DNA of 64,000 bases from Penaeus vannamei (GCF_042767895.1 NC_091552.1:26157447-26221446); one strand, 5' to 3'. Counted from the stretch's first letter, positions 1 to 15,700 are shown. Numbers and translations: made by a program. The notes: a model not told the origin generated them from the letters alone.

Positions 1-166
1 TTGCTATCATCGCAGTAATTATCAAAATTATCATTATAATTATGATTTTATCATTATTATCATTATTATTGTCATTATCATTGTCATTATCATCATAATT
101 ATCATCATTATTGCATATAATGAAGGAATTATCATGAAAATCATCACAATTACCTGAATTACCTTT
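1..166 (-). repeat. A-family satellite, inverted fragment
   Basis: This is the tail of a minus-strand A unit. It reads TATAATGAAGGAATTATC followed by the ACAATTACCTGAATT end of the A spacer, which is the reverse complement of the A units found from about 1,680 onward. It stops abruptly near 166, where plus-strand C-family core sequence (TTTTGAGAATATGG) begins. It probably belongs to a longer minus-strand array continuing to the left of the window. No gene is present. Confidence 0.85.
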
Positions 167-800
167 TGAGAATATGGTAAAAAAAAAAAATCGAGTTTAT
201 GGGATGATTATGATTTCTGCAATAAGTCGGCAAATTATGATGATTTTTATGATAATCCCATTAATAATGACAATATTGATGATGATTATGACACTAATTA
301 GGATAATTATGACATTAATTAGGATAATTATAATAAAATGATAATTATAATGATAATTTGCGTAATTAAGGCAATAATAGCAATCATCAACAATATTCTA
401 ATGTTTTTAATGATAATAACAATAAGACTAACGATGATGATAATAATTAGAAATAATAGTTATAGTAGAAATAATCATAATATCGCTATTATTGTTATTA
501 TAATTATTACTGTTATTTGATTAATTTCTAAAATTATCATTATTGTTATTATCATTATAGAAATAGTTATAATTAGGAAAATGACATTAATAATTAAGAT
601 AATAGCTCTTATAATGATTATATCAAGGGTAATTATGACGATAATTACTATAATGATGATGTTAATGCTATTAATGATAATAATGATGATGATAATAATC
701 ATAAAGCCCATCCATGATGAAAAAAGGCTAAAAGTAGAAAAAAAAAAAAAAAAGTCGAAAAAACGGCGAAGTCTAGCGACATATAGCCTTAAGAGAATAT

Positions 801-839
<39 letters not shown>

Positions 840-905
840 ACCCCTTTTCGAGTTTATGGGATGATTATGATGATTTCTGCAATAATTCGGCTAATTATGG
901 TGATT
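167..905 (+). repeat. C-family satellite, plus orientation
   Basis: This stretch holds one full C unit plus part of another. The core marker GAGAATATGG occurs at 168 and 793, giving a unit of about 625 bp. C is recognised by AATTTGCGTAATTAAGGC (about 355-372), CAATAAGACTAACGATG (about 420) and the end AAAGCCCATCC (about 703-713). The core of the second unit is disturbed by a long A-run at 804-838. Near 905-920 the sequence passes into A-family DNA through GATGATGAAA, which both families could share at the joint. Open frames here encode only Ile/Met or Asn runs and are not genes. Confidence 0.88.
804..838 (+). repeat. poly(A) tract, 35 nt
   Basis: An uninterrupted run of 35 A replaces the usual GTCGAAAAACACCC stretch just after GAGAATATGG in a C-family core. 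A similar 33-A run sits at the equivalent place at 40,004-40,036, so this core position is prone to homopolymer expansion or the two copies are related. It is not a retrotransposon tail, because no element body is attached. Confidence 0.9.
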
Positions 906-3900
906 TTCATGATGATGAAAGTAGTTATAATAATTAGCATAATAATCATTATAACTGCAATAATGATGATAATAATGATGCTAATCATGATGATAATGAC
1001 TATAATGATAATGATCATAAGAATAATGACAGTAATGATAATAATGATAATAATTATTATCCAGCCCATTTATAATGAAATAAAGGCCGAAAGTAATAAA
1101 ATCCCAAAAGTCGAAAAAACGGAAAAATCTAGCCTATTGAGAGAAACGAAAAAAAAATGATGATAATGACAATGATAATGACAATAATAATGATGATAAT
1201 GATAAAATCATAATTATAATGATAATTTTGGTAATTACTGCAATAATAGCAATAATCAACACTATTCCAATAATTTTCAGACAAATAATGGCAATAGAAA
1301 TAATAACATCATTATCATTATCATTATAATTATTACTATTGTCATTATTATTTCTAGAATTATCATTATTGCTATTATCATTATGAAAATATTTATGATG
1401 ATGAAAATTGTTATAATAATTAGAATAATAATCATTATAACTGCAATAATGATGATAATAATTATGATAATCATGATAGTGACTATAATGATAATAATCA
1501 TAAGAATAATGACAGTAATGATAATGATGGTGATAATAATTATTATCCAGTCCATTTATAATGAAATAAAGGCCAAAACTAATAAAATCCCAAAAGTCGA
1601 AAAAAGGCAATATCTAGCGTATTACAGCCTATTGAGAGAAACGTCAAAAAAACATTTCGCTTTTTATTAGTAATTATGAGGATTTTAATACAGGTAATTG
1701 TGATGATTTTCATGATAATTCCTTCATTATATGCAATAATGATGGTAATTATGATGATAATGACAATGATAATGCCAATAATAATGATAATGATAAAATC
1801 ATAATTATAATGATAATTTTGATAATTACTGCAATAATAGCAATGATCAGCTATTCCAGTAATTTTCAGACTAATAATGACAATAGAAATAATAATATCA
1901 TTATCATGGTCATTATAATTATTACTAATGTCATTATTATCTCTGAAATTATTATTATTGCTATTATCATTATAAAAATAGTTATGATGATGAAAATAGC
2001 TATAATAATTAGCATAATAATCATTATAACTGCAATAATGATGATAATAATGATGATAATCATGATGATAATGACTATCATGATAATAATCATAAGATTG
2101 ATGAAAGTAATGATAATAATGATGATAATAATTATTATCCAGTCACTTTATAAGGAAATCAAGGCCAGAAGTAATAAAATCCCATAAGCCGAAAAACGGC
2201 AAAATCTAGCGTATTACAGCCTTTTGAGAGAAACGTCGAAAAAAAAACCTTTTCGCTTTTTATTGGTAATTATGAGGATATTTACATTAATTCAGGTAAT
2301 TGTGATGATTTTCATGATAATTCCTTTATTATATGCAATAATGATGATAATTGTGATGATAATGACAATGATAATGGCAATAATATTGATAATAATGATA
2401 AAATGATAACAATGATAAAATCATAATTATAATGACGATTTTGATAATTACTGCAATAATAGCAATAATCAACTCTATTCCAATAATTTTCAGATTGATA
2501 ATGCAATAGAAATAATAATAACATCATTATCATTGTCATTAAAGTTATTACTATTGTCATTATTTCTAAAATTATCATTATTGCTATTATCATTATAAAA
2601 ATAGTTATGAAGATGAAAATAGTTATAATAATTAGCATAATAATCATTATAACTGCAATAATGATGATAATTATGATGGTAATGACTATAATGATAATAA
2701 TCATAAGAATAATGACAGTAATGATAATAATGATGATAATAATTATTATCCAGTCCATTTATCATGAAATAAAGGCCAAAAGTAATAAAATCCCTTAAGT
2801 CGAACAAAGGACAAAATCTAAAAGTATTACAGCCGTTTGAGAGAAACGTAAAAAAAAAAAAAAAACTTTTCGCTTTTTATTGGTAATTATGAGGATTTTA
2901 ACATTAATTCAGGTAATTGGTATGATTTTCATGATGATTCCTTCATTATATGCAATAATGATAATTATGATGATAATGACAATGATAATGACAATAATAA
3001 TGATAATAATGATAAAATCATAATCATAATGATAATTTTGATAATTACTGCACTAATGGCAATAATCAACTCTATTCCAACAATTTTCAGACTAATTATG
3101 ACAAAAGAAATAATAATAACATCATTATCATTGTCATTATAATTATTACTATTGTCATTATTTCTAAAATTATCATTATTGCTATTATCATTATAAAAAT
3201 AGTTATGATGAGGAAAATAGCTATAATAATTAGCATAATAACCATTATAACTGCAATGATGATGATAATAATGATGATAATCATGATGATAATGACTATA
3301 ATGATAATAATCGAAAGAATAATGACTGTAATGATAATAATGATGATAATAATTATTATCCAGTCCATTTATAATGAAATAATGGTCAAAAGTAATAAAA
3401 TCGCAAAACTCGAAAAAAAACGGCAAAATCTAGCGCCTTTTGAGAGAAACGTCGAAAAAAATCTTTTCGCTTTTTATTGGTAATTATGAGGATTTTTACA
3501 TTAATTCAGGTAATTGTGATAATTTTCATGATAATTCCTTCATCATATGCAATAATGATGATAATTATGATGATAATAACATGATAATGGCAATAATAAT
3601 GATAATGATAAAATCATAATTATAATGATAATCTTGATAATTACTGCAATAATTGCAATAATCAACTCTATTCCAATAATTTTTAGACAAATAATGAAAA
3701 TAGAAATAATAATAGCATCATTATCATTGTCATTATAATTATTACTATTGTCATTATTATTTCTAAAATTATCATTATTGCTATTATCATTATAAGAATA
3801 GTTATGATGATGAAAATAGCTAAAATAATTAACATAATAATCATTATAACTCGAATAACTATGATAATAATAATGATAATCATGATGATAATGACTATAA

Positions 3901-6780
3901 TGATAATTATCATAAGAATAATGACAGTAATGATAATAATGAGGATAATAAATATTATCCAGTCCATTTATAATGAAATGAAGGCAAAAAGTAATAAAAC
4001 CCCAAAAGTCGAAGAACCGGCAAAATCTAGCGTATTACAGCCTTTTGATAGAAACGTGGAAATTTTATCTTTTTATTGGCAATTATGAGGATTTTAACAT
4101 TAATTCAGGTAATTGTGATGATTTTCATGATAATTCCTTCATTATATGCAATAATGATAATAATTATGATTATAATAACAATAATAATGATAATAATAAT
4201 AAAATCATAATTATAATGATAATTTTCATAATTACTGCAATAATAACAATAATCAACTCTATTCCAATAATTTTCAGATTAATAATGACAATAGAAATAA
4301 TAATAACATCATTATCATTGTCATTATAATTATTACTATTGTCACTATTATCTCAAAAATTATCATTATTGCTATTATCATTATAAAAATAGTTATGATG
4401 ATGAAAATAGCTATGGCAATTAGCATAATAATTATTATAACTGCAATAATGATGATAATGATGATAATCATGATGATGATGACTATAATGATAATAATCA
4501 TAAGAATAATGACAGTAATGATAATAATGATGATAATAATTATTATCCAGTCCATTTATAATTAAATAAAGGCCAAAAGTAATAAAATCCCTTAAGTCGA
4601 AAAAACGGCAAAATCTAGCGTATTACAGCCTTTTCAGAGAAACGTCGAAGCAAATCCCATTTCGCTTTTTATTTGTAATTATGAGGATTTTAACATTAAT
4701 TCAGGTAATTGTGATGATTTTCATGATAATTCCTTCATTATATGCAATAATGATGATAATTATGATGATAATGACAATGATAATGACAATAATGATAATA
4801 ATGATGAAATCATATTTATAATGATAATTTTGATAATTACTGCAATAATGGCAATAATCAACTTTATTCCAATAATTTTCAGACTAATAATGACGATAGA
4901 AATAATAATAACATCATTATCATTGTCTTTATAATTATTACTATTGTCATTATTATTTCTAAAATTATCATTATTGCTATTATCATCATGAAAATAGTTA
5001 TGATGAGGAAAATAGCTTTAATAATTAGCATAATAATCATTATAACTGCAATAATAATGATAATAATGATGATAATCATGATAATGACTATAATAATAAT
5101 AATAATAAGAATAATGACATTAATGATAATAATGATGATAATAATTATCATTCAGTCCATTTATAATGAAATTAAAGCCAAAAGTAATAAAATCCCATAA
5201 GTCGAAAAAAACGGGAAAATCTAGCCTTTTGAGAGAAACGTCGAAAAAACACCCTTTTCGTTTTTTTTTGTGTGTGTAATTATGAGGATTTTAACATTAA
5301 TTCATGTAATTGTGATGATTTTCATGATAATTCCTTCATTATATGCAAAAATGATGATAATTATGATGATAATGACAATGATAATAACCATAATAATGAT
5401 AATAATGATAATAATGATAAAATCATAATGATAATTTTCATAATTACTGCAATAATAGCAATAATCAACTCTATTCCAATAATTTCCATACTAATAATGA
5501 CAATAGAAATAATAATAACATCATTATTATTGTCATTATAATTATTACTATTGTCATTATTATTTCGAAAATTATCATTATTGCTATTATCATTATAAAA
5601 ATAGTTATGATGATGAAAATAGCTATATAGCTATAATAATTAGTAATCATTATAACTAAAATAATGTTGATAATTATGATGATAATCATGATGATAATGA
5701 ATATAATAATAATAATCATAAAAATAATGACATTAATAATAATAATGATGATAATAATTATTATCCAGTCCATTTATAATGAAATTAAGGGCAAAAGTAA
5801 TAAAATCCCCAAAGTCGAAAAAAAGACTAGACGACAAAACGAAAATGACAATGATAATGACAATGATATTTATAATAATGATAAAATCATAATTATAAAG
5901 ATAATTTTGATAATTACTGCAATAATAGCAATAGTCAACTCTATTCCAATAATTTCCATACCAATAATGACATTAGAAATAATAATAACATCATTATCTT
6001 TGTTATTAAAATTATTATTATTGTCATTATTATTTCTAAAATTATCATTATTGCTTTTATCATTATAAAAATAGTTATGATGATGAAAATATCTATAATA
6101 ATTAGCATAATAATCATTATAACTGCAATAATGATGATAATAATGATGATAATCATGATGATAATGACTATAATGATAATAATCATAAGAATAATGACAG
6201 TAATGATAATAATGATGATACTAATTATTATCCAGTCAATTTATAATGAAATAGAGGCCAGAAGTAATAAAATCCCAAAAGTCGAAAAAAGGGCAAAATC
6301 TAACGTATTACTAATGATTTTCATGATAATTCCTTCATTATATGCAAAAATGATGATAATTATGATGATTATGGCAATGATAATGACAATAATAATGATA
6401 ATAATGATAAGGTCATAATTATAATGATTATTTTAATAATTACTGCAATAATAGCAATAATCAACTCTATTCCAATAATTTTCAGACTAATAATGACAAT
6501 AGAAATAATAATAACATCATTATCATTGGCATTATAATTATTACTCATGTTATTATTATTTCTAAAATTATTATTATTGCTATTATCATTATAAAAATAG
6601 TCATGATGATGAAAATAGCTATAATAATTAGCATAATAATCATTATAACTGCAATAATGATGATAATAATGATGATAATCATGACGATAATAACTATAAT
6701 GATAATAATCATAAAAATGATGATAATAATTATCATTCAGTCCAATTATAATGAAATAAAGGCCAGAAGTAATATTATCC
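906..6780 (+). repeat. A-family ~600-bp satellite array, plus orientation
   Basis: This is a tandem array of A units. The core anchor (GAGAGAAAC or a one-base variant) lies at 1139, 1634, 2226, 2839, 3442, 4047, 4635 and 5231, with spacings of 592, 613, 603, 605, 588 and 596 bp in the regular part. Between 5231 and 6825 the array is irregular: cores near 5,820 and 6,300 are cut short by internal deletions. Each unit has an AT-rich triplet-like body and a core with two GTCGAAAAA-type boxes flanking TCTAGCGTATTACAGCC. The diagnostic A motif TTCATTATATGCAATAATG recurs. The many open frames on both strands translate to Ile/Met, Asn/Asp or Tyr/His repeats and are treated as non-coding. Confidence 0.93.
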
Positions 6781-9700
6781 CAAAAGTCGAAAAAACGGCA
6801 AAATCTAGAGTATTACATCCTTTTGAGAAAAACGTAAAAAAAACTCGCTTTTTACTGGTAATTATGAGGATTTTAAAATTAAATCAGGTAAATATGATGA
6901 TTTCCATGATGATTCCTTTATTATTGACAATAATGATGATAATTATGATGATAATGACAATGATAATGACAATATTAATGATAATAATGATAAAGTCATA
7001 ATAATAATGATAATCTTGAGAATTACTGGAATAATAGCAATAATTAACTCTATTCCAGTAACTTCCATACTAATAATGGCAATAGAAATAATAACATCAT
7101 TATCATTGTCATTATAATTAATATTATTGTCATTATTATTTCTAAGGTCATCATTATTGCTATTATCATTATACAAATAGTTATAATAATAAAAATAGCA
7201 ATGATAATTAGCATAATAATTATTATAACTGCAATAATGATGATAATAATAAAGATAATCATGATGATACTAACTATAATGATAATAATCATAAAAATGA
7301 TGACAGTAATGATAATAATGATGATAATGATTACCATTCAGTCCATTTATAATGAAATAAAGGCCAGAAGTAATCAAATCCCAAAAGTCGAAAAACAGCA
7401 AAATCTAGAGTATTACAGCCTTTTGAGAGAAACGTCGAAAAAAAACTTTTCGCTTTGAAATGGTAATTATAAAGATTTTAACATTAATTCAGGTAATTAT
7501 GAGGATTTCCATGATATTATTATTGACAATAATGATGATAATTTGGATGATAATGACAATGATAATGACAATAATAATGATAATAGGGATTAAGTCATAA
7601 TTATAATGATAATCTTGATAATTACTGAAATAATAGCAATAATCAACTCTATTCCAATAATTTCCATACTAATAATGGCAATAGAAATAATAATAACATC
7701 ATTATCATTGTCATTATAATTATTATTATTGTCATTATTATTTCTAAGATCATTATTGCTATTATCATTATATAAATAGTTATAATGATAAAAATAGCAA
7801 TAATAATTATGATGATTATTATAACTGCAATAATGATGATAATAGTAATGATAATCATAATGACAATGACTCTAATGATAATAATCATAAAAATGATGAC
7901 AGTAATGATAATGATGATAATAATTATCATTCAGTCCATTTATAATGAAATAAGGGCCAGAAGTAATAAAACCCCAAAAGTCGAAAAAGACGGAAAATCT
8001 AGCGTATTACAGCCTTTTCAGAGAAACGTCGAAAAAAAACCTTTTCAACTTTTAATGGTAATTGTGAGGATTTTAACATTAATTCAGGTAATTATGATGA
8101 TTTCCATGATGATAACTTTCTTATTGGCAATAATGATGATAATTATGATGGTAATGACAATGATAATGGCAATAATAATGATAATAATAATGTCATAATT
8201 ATAATGATCATCTTGATGATTACTGCAATAATAGCAATAATTAACTCCATTCCAATAATTTCCATACTAATAATGGCAATAGAGATAATAATAACATCAT
8301 TATCTTTGTCATTATAATTTTTATTATTGTCATTATTATTTCTAAGATCATCATTATTGCTATTATCATTATATAAATAGTTATAATGATAAAAATAGCA
8401 ATAATAATTAGCATAATGATTATTATAACTGCAATAATGATGACAATAATAATGATAATCATGATGATAAGAACTATAATGATAATAATCATAAAAATGA
8501 TGAGGGTAATGATAATAATGATAATAATTATCATTCTGTCCATTTATAATGAAATAAAGGCCAGAAGTAATAAGATACCAAAAGTCGAAAAAAAGACACA
8601 ATCTAGAGTATTACAGCCTTTTGAGAGAAACGTCGAAAAAAAACCTTTTCGCTTTTTAAGGGTAATTATGAGGATTTTAACATTAATTCAGGTAATTATG
8701 TTGATTTCCATGATGATTCCTGTATTATTGACAATAATGCTGATAATTAGCGTGATAATGACAATGATAATGGATATAATAATGATGATAATAATAATAA
8801 AGTTATAATTATAATGATAATCTTGATAATTACTGCAATAATAGCAATAATTATCTCTTCCAATAATATCCATACTAATAATGGCAATAGAAATAAAATT
8901 ATCATTATCATTGTCATTATAATAATTCTTATTGTCATTATCATTTCTAAGATCATTATTGTTATTGTCATTATATAAAAAGTTACAATGATAAAAATAG
9001 CAATAATAATTAGCATAATAATTATTATAACTGAAATAATGACGGTAATAATAATGATAATCATGATGATAATGACCATAATGATAATAATTATAAAAAT
9101 GATGACAGCAATGATAATAATGATGATAATAATTATCATTCAGTCCATTTATAATGAAATAAAGGCCAGAAGTAAAATTCCCAAAACTCGAAAAAACGGG
9201 AAAATCCAACGTATTTCAGCCTTTTGAGAGGAACTTTGTAATGGTAATTATAAGGATTTTAACATTAATTCAGGTAATTATGATGATTTCCATGATGATT
9301 CCTTTATTATTAACAGGTAATTATGATGATCTCCATGATGATTCCTTTATTATTGACAATAATGATATATATGATGGTAATGACAATGATAATGACCATA
9401 ATAATGATGATAATGATAAAGTCATAATTATAATGATAATAATGATAAAGTCATAATTATAATGACAATAATGATAAAGTCATAATTATAATGATAATCT
9501 TCATAATTACTGCAATATTAGCAATAATTAACTCTATTCCAAGAAAATCCATATTAATAATGGCAATAGAAATAAAAACATCATTATCATTGTCATTATA
9601 ATTATCATTATTGTCATTATTATTTTTAGATCATCATTATTGCTATTATCATTATATAAATAGTTATAATGATAAAAATAGCAATAATAATCAGCATAAT

Positions 9701-12700
9701 AATCATTATAACGTCAATAATGATGATAATAATAATGATAATAATGATGACAATGGCAATAATGATAATAATCATAAAAATGATGACAGTAATAATAATA
9801 ATATTGATAATAATTATCATTTAGTTCATTTATAATGAAATAAAGGGCAGAAATAATAAAATCCCCAAAGTAGAAAAAAGGCAAAATCTAGCCTTCTGAG
9901 AGAAACGTGGATAAAAACCATATCGCTTTTTAATGGTAAGTATGAGGATTTTAACATTAATTCAGGTATTTATGATGATTTCCCTGGTAATTCTTTTATT
10001 ATTGACAATAATGATGATAATTATGATGATAATGACAAGGATAATGACAATTATAATGATAATGATAAAGTCATAATTATGATGATAATCTTGATAATTA
10101 CTGCAATAATAACAATTAATAACTCTATTCCAATAATTTCCATATAAATAATGACAATAGAAATAATATCTTTATCATTGTCATTATAATTATTATTATT
10201 GTCATTATTATATCTAAGATCATCATTATTGCTATTATCATTATATAAATAGTTATAATGATAAAAATAGCAATAATAATGAGCATAATAATTATTATAA
10301 CTGCAATAATGATGATAATAATAATGATAATAATGATGACAATGACTATAATGATAATAATCATAAAAATGATGACAGTAATGATAATAATGATGATAAT
10401 AATTATCATTTAGTTCATTTATGATGAAATAAAAGCCAGATATAATAAAATCCACAAAGTCGAAAAAAGGCAAAATCTAGCCTTTTGAGAGAAACGTGGA
10501 AAAAAACATTTCGCCTTTTAATGGTAATTATGAGGATTTTAACATTAATTCAGGTAATTATGATGATTTCCCTGATGATTCCTTTATTATTGACAATAAT
10601 GATGATAATTATGATGATAATGACAAGGATAATGACAATTATAATGATAATGATAAAGTCATAATTATGATGATAATCTTGGGAATTACTGCATTAATAC
10701 CAATAATTAACTCTATTCCAATAATTTCCATACTAATAATGGCATTAGAAATAATAATATCATTATCATTGTCATTATAATTATTATTATTGGCCTTATT
10801 ATTTCTAAGATCATCATTATTGCTATTATCATTATATAAATAGTTATAATGATAAAAATAGCAATAATAATTAGCATAATAATTATTATAACTGCAATAA
10901 TGATGATAATAATAATAATAATCATGACGATAATGACTATAATGATAATAATAATAAAAATGATGACAGTAATGATAATAATGATGATAATAATTATCAT
11001 TCATTCCATTTGTAATGAAATAAAGGCCAGAAGTAATCAAATCCCAAAAGTCGAAAAAAACGGCAAAATCGAGCGTATTACGGCCTTTTAAGAGAAAATT
11101 CGAAAAAAAACATTTTCGATTTTAATAGTAATTATGAGGATTTTAACATTAATTCAGGTAATTATGATGATTTCCCTGACGATTCCTTTATTATTGACAA
11201 TAATGATGATAATTATGATGTTAATAACAATGATAATGACAATAATAATGATATTAATGATAAAGTCATAATTATAATGATAATCTTGGTAATTACTGCA
11301 ATAATAGTAATAATTAACTCTACTCCAATAATTTCCATACTAATAATGGCAATAGAAATAATAACATCATTATCATTGTCATTATAATTATTACTATTTC
11401 TATTATCATCATTATTGCTATTATTATTATACAAATAATTATAACGATGAAAATAGCAATAATAATTAGCATAATAATTATTATAACTGCAATAATGATG
11501 ATAATAATGATAATAATCATAAAAATGATGACAGTAATGATAATATTGATGATAATAATCATCATTCAGTCCATTTATAATGAAATAAATGCCAGAAGAA
11601 ATCAAATCCCATAAGTCGAAAAAACGGCAAAATCTAGCGTGTTACAGCCTTTTGAGAGAAACGTCGAGAAAAAAAAAACCTTTTCGCTTTTTAATGGCAA
11701 TTATGAGGATTTTAACATTAATTCTGGCAAATATGATGATTTCCATGATGATTCCTTTATTATTGATAATAATGATGATAATTATGATGATAATGACAAT
11801 GATGATGACAATAATAATGATAATAATGATAAAGTCATAATTATAATGATGATCTTGATAATTACTGCAATAATAGCAATAATTAACTCTATTCCAATAA
11901 TTTCCATACAAATAATGGCAATAGAAATAATAATATTATTATCATTGTCATTATAATTATTATTATTGTCATCATTATTTCTAAGATCATCACTATTGCT
12001 ATTATCTTTATATAAATAGTTATAATGATAAAAATAGCAATTATAATTAGCATAATAATTATTATAACTGCAATAATGATGATAATAATAATGATAATCA
12101 TGATGATAATGATTATAATGATAATAATAATAAAAATGATGACAGTAATGATAATAATGAGAATAATTATCATTCAGTCCATTTATAATGAAATTAAGGC
12201 CAGAAGTAATCAAATCCCAAAAGTCGAAAAAAACGGAAAATCTAGTGATGAGATAAACTTCGAAAAAAAACTTTTCGATTTTTAATGGTAATTATAAGGA
12301 TTTTAACATTAAGGCAGGCAATTATGATGATTTCCATGATGATTCCTTTATTAATGACAATAATGATGATAATTATGATGATAATGACAATGATAATGAC
12401 AATAATAATGATAATAATGATAAAGTCATAATTATAATGATAATCTTGAGAATTAGTTCAATAATAGCAATAATTAACTATATTCCAATAATTTCCATAC
12501 TAATAATGGCAATAGAAATAATAATAACATCATTGTCATTGTCATTATAATTATTATTATTGTCATTATTATTTCTAAGATCATCATTTTTGCTATTATC
12601 ATTATACAAATAGTTATAATGATAAAAATAGCAATAATAATTAGCATAATAATTATCATAACTGCAATAATGATGATAATAATCATGATAATCATGATGA

Positions 12701-15700
12701 TAATGACTATAATGATAATAATTATAAAAATGATGACAGTAATGATGATAATGATGATAATTATCATTCAGTCAATTTGTAATGAATTAAAGGCTAGAAG
12801 TAATAAAATCCCAGAAGTCGAAAAAACGGCAAAATCTAGCGTATTACAGCCTTTTGAGAGAAACGTCGAAAAGAAAACCCTTTTCGCTTTTTAATGGTAA
12901 TTATGAGAATTTAACATTAATCCAGGTAATTATGATGATTTCCATGATGATTCCTTTATTATTGACAATAAGGATGGTAATTATGATAATAATGACAATG
13001 ATAATGACAATAATAATGATAATAATGATAAAGTCATAATTATAATGATAACATCGATAATTACTGCAATAATAGCAATAATTAACTCTATTCCAATAAT
13101 TTCCATACCAATAATGGCAATAGAAATAATAATAACATCATTATCATTGTCATTATAATTATCATTTGTCATTATTATTTCTAAGATCATCATTATTGCT
13201 ATTATCATTATATATATAGCAATAATAATTAGCATAATAATTATTATAACTGCAATATTGATGATAATAATAATGATAACCATGATGATAATGACTACAA
13301 TGATAATAATCATAAAAATGATGACAATAATAATAATAATGATGATAATAATTATCATTCAGTCCATTTATAGTGAAATAAAGGCCAGAAGTAAAACAAT
13401 CCCAAAAGTCGAAAAAAAAAGGCAAAATCTAGCGTATTATATAGCCTTTTGAGAGAAACATCGAAAAAAAAAATTTCTCTTTTTAAAAGTAATTAGGAGG
13501 ATTTTAACATTAATTCAGGTAATTATGATGATTTCCCTGATGATTCCTTTATTATTGACAATAATGATGATAATTATGATGATAATGACAATGATAATGA
13601 CAATAATAATGATATTAATGATAAAGTCATAATTATAATGATGGTCTTGATAATTACTGCAATAATAGCAATAACTAACTCTACTCTAATAATTTCCATA
13701 CTAATAATGGCAATAGAAATAATAACATCATTATCATTGTCATTATAATTATTATTATTGTCATTATTATTTCTAAGATCATCATTATTGCTATTATCAT
13801 TATAAAAATAATTATAACGATAAAAATAGCAATAATAATTAGCATTATAATTATTATAACTGCAATCATGATGATAATAATATTGATAATAATCATAAAA
13901 ATGATGACAGTAATGATAATAATGATGATAATAATCATCATTCAGTCCATTTATAATGAAATAGAGGCCAGAAGTAATCAAATCCCATGATTCGAAAAAA
14001 CGGCTAAATCTAGCCTATTACAGACTTTTGAGAGAAAAAAAAAGCTTTTCGCTTTTTAATGGCAATTATGAGGATTTTAACATTAATTCAAGCAAATATG
14101 ATGATTTCCACGATGATTCCTTTATTATTGACAATAATGATGATAATTATGATTATAATGGCAATGATAATGACAATAATAATGATAATAATGATAATGA
14201 CAATAATAATGATAATAATGATGTAATAATTATAATGGTAATCTTGATAATTCCTGCAATAATAGCATTAATTAACTCTATTCCAATAATTTCCATACTA
14301 ATAATGGCAATAGAAATAAATAACATAATTATCATTGTCAATATAATTATTATTATTGTCATCATTATTTGTAAGATCATCACTATTGCTATTTTCATTA
14401 TATAAATAGTTATAATGATAAAAATAGCAATAATGATTAACATAATAATTATTATAACTGCAATAATGATGATAATAATAATGATAATCATGATGATACT
14501 ATGATGATAATAATAGAAATGATGACAGTAATGATAATAATGATGATAATAATCATCATTCAGTCCACTTATAATGAAGTAAAGGCCAGAAGTAATAAAA
14601 CCCCAAAAGTCGAAAAAACGGTAAAATCTAGCGCATTCCAGCCTTCTGAGAGAAACATCGAAAAAAAAACTTTTCGCTTTATAATGGTAATTATGAGGAT
14701 TTTCACATTAATTCAGTTAATTATGATTTCTTCATTATTGACAATAATGATGATAATTATGATTATAATGACAATGATAATGACAATAATAATGATAATG
14801 TAATAATTATAATGGTAATCTTGATAATTACTGCAATAATAGCACTAATTAACTCTATTCCAATAATTTCCATACTAATAATGGCAATAGAAATAAATAA
14901 CATAATTATCACTGTCATTATAATTATCATTATTGTCATCATTATTTCTGAGATCATCATTATTGCTATTACCATTATATAAATAGTTATAATGATAAAA
15001 ATAGCAATAATAATTAGCATAATAATTATTATAACTGCAATAATGATAATGATAATGATAATCATGATGATTATGACTATAATGATAATCATAAAAATGA
15101 TAACAGTAATAATGATAATGATGATAATAATTATCATTCAGTCAATTTATAATGAAATAAAGGCCAGAAGTAATACAATCCCAAAAATCTAGCGTATTAC
15201 AACCTTTTGAGACAAACGTCGAAAAAACCTTTTTCGCTTTTTAATGGTAATTATGAGGATTTAAACATTAATTCAGGTAATTATGAGGATTTCCATGATG
15301 ATTCCTTTATTATTGACAATGATGATGATAATTATGATGATAATGAGAATGATAATGAATATAATAATGATAATAATGATAAAGTCATAATTATAATGAT
15401 AATCTTGAGAATTACTGCAATAATAGCAATAATTAACTTTATTCCAATAATTTCCATACTAATAATGGCAATAGAAATAAATATATCATTATCATTGTCA
15501 TTATAATTATTATTATTGTCATTATGATTTCTAAGATCATCATTATTGTTATTATCATTATATAAATAGTTATAATGATAAAAATAGCAATAATAATTAG
15601 CATAATAATTATTATAACAATAATGATGATAATTATAATGATAATCATGATGATAATGACTATAATGATAATCATAAAAATGATGACATTAATTATGATA

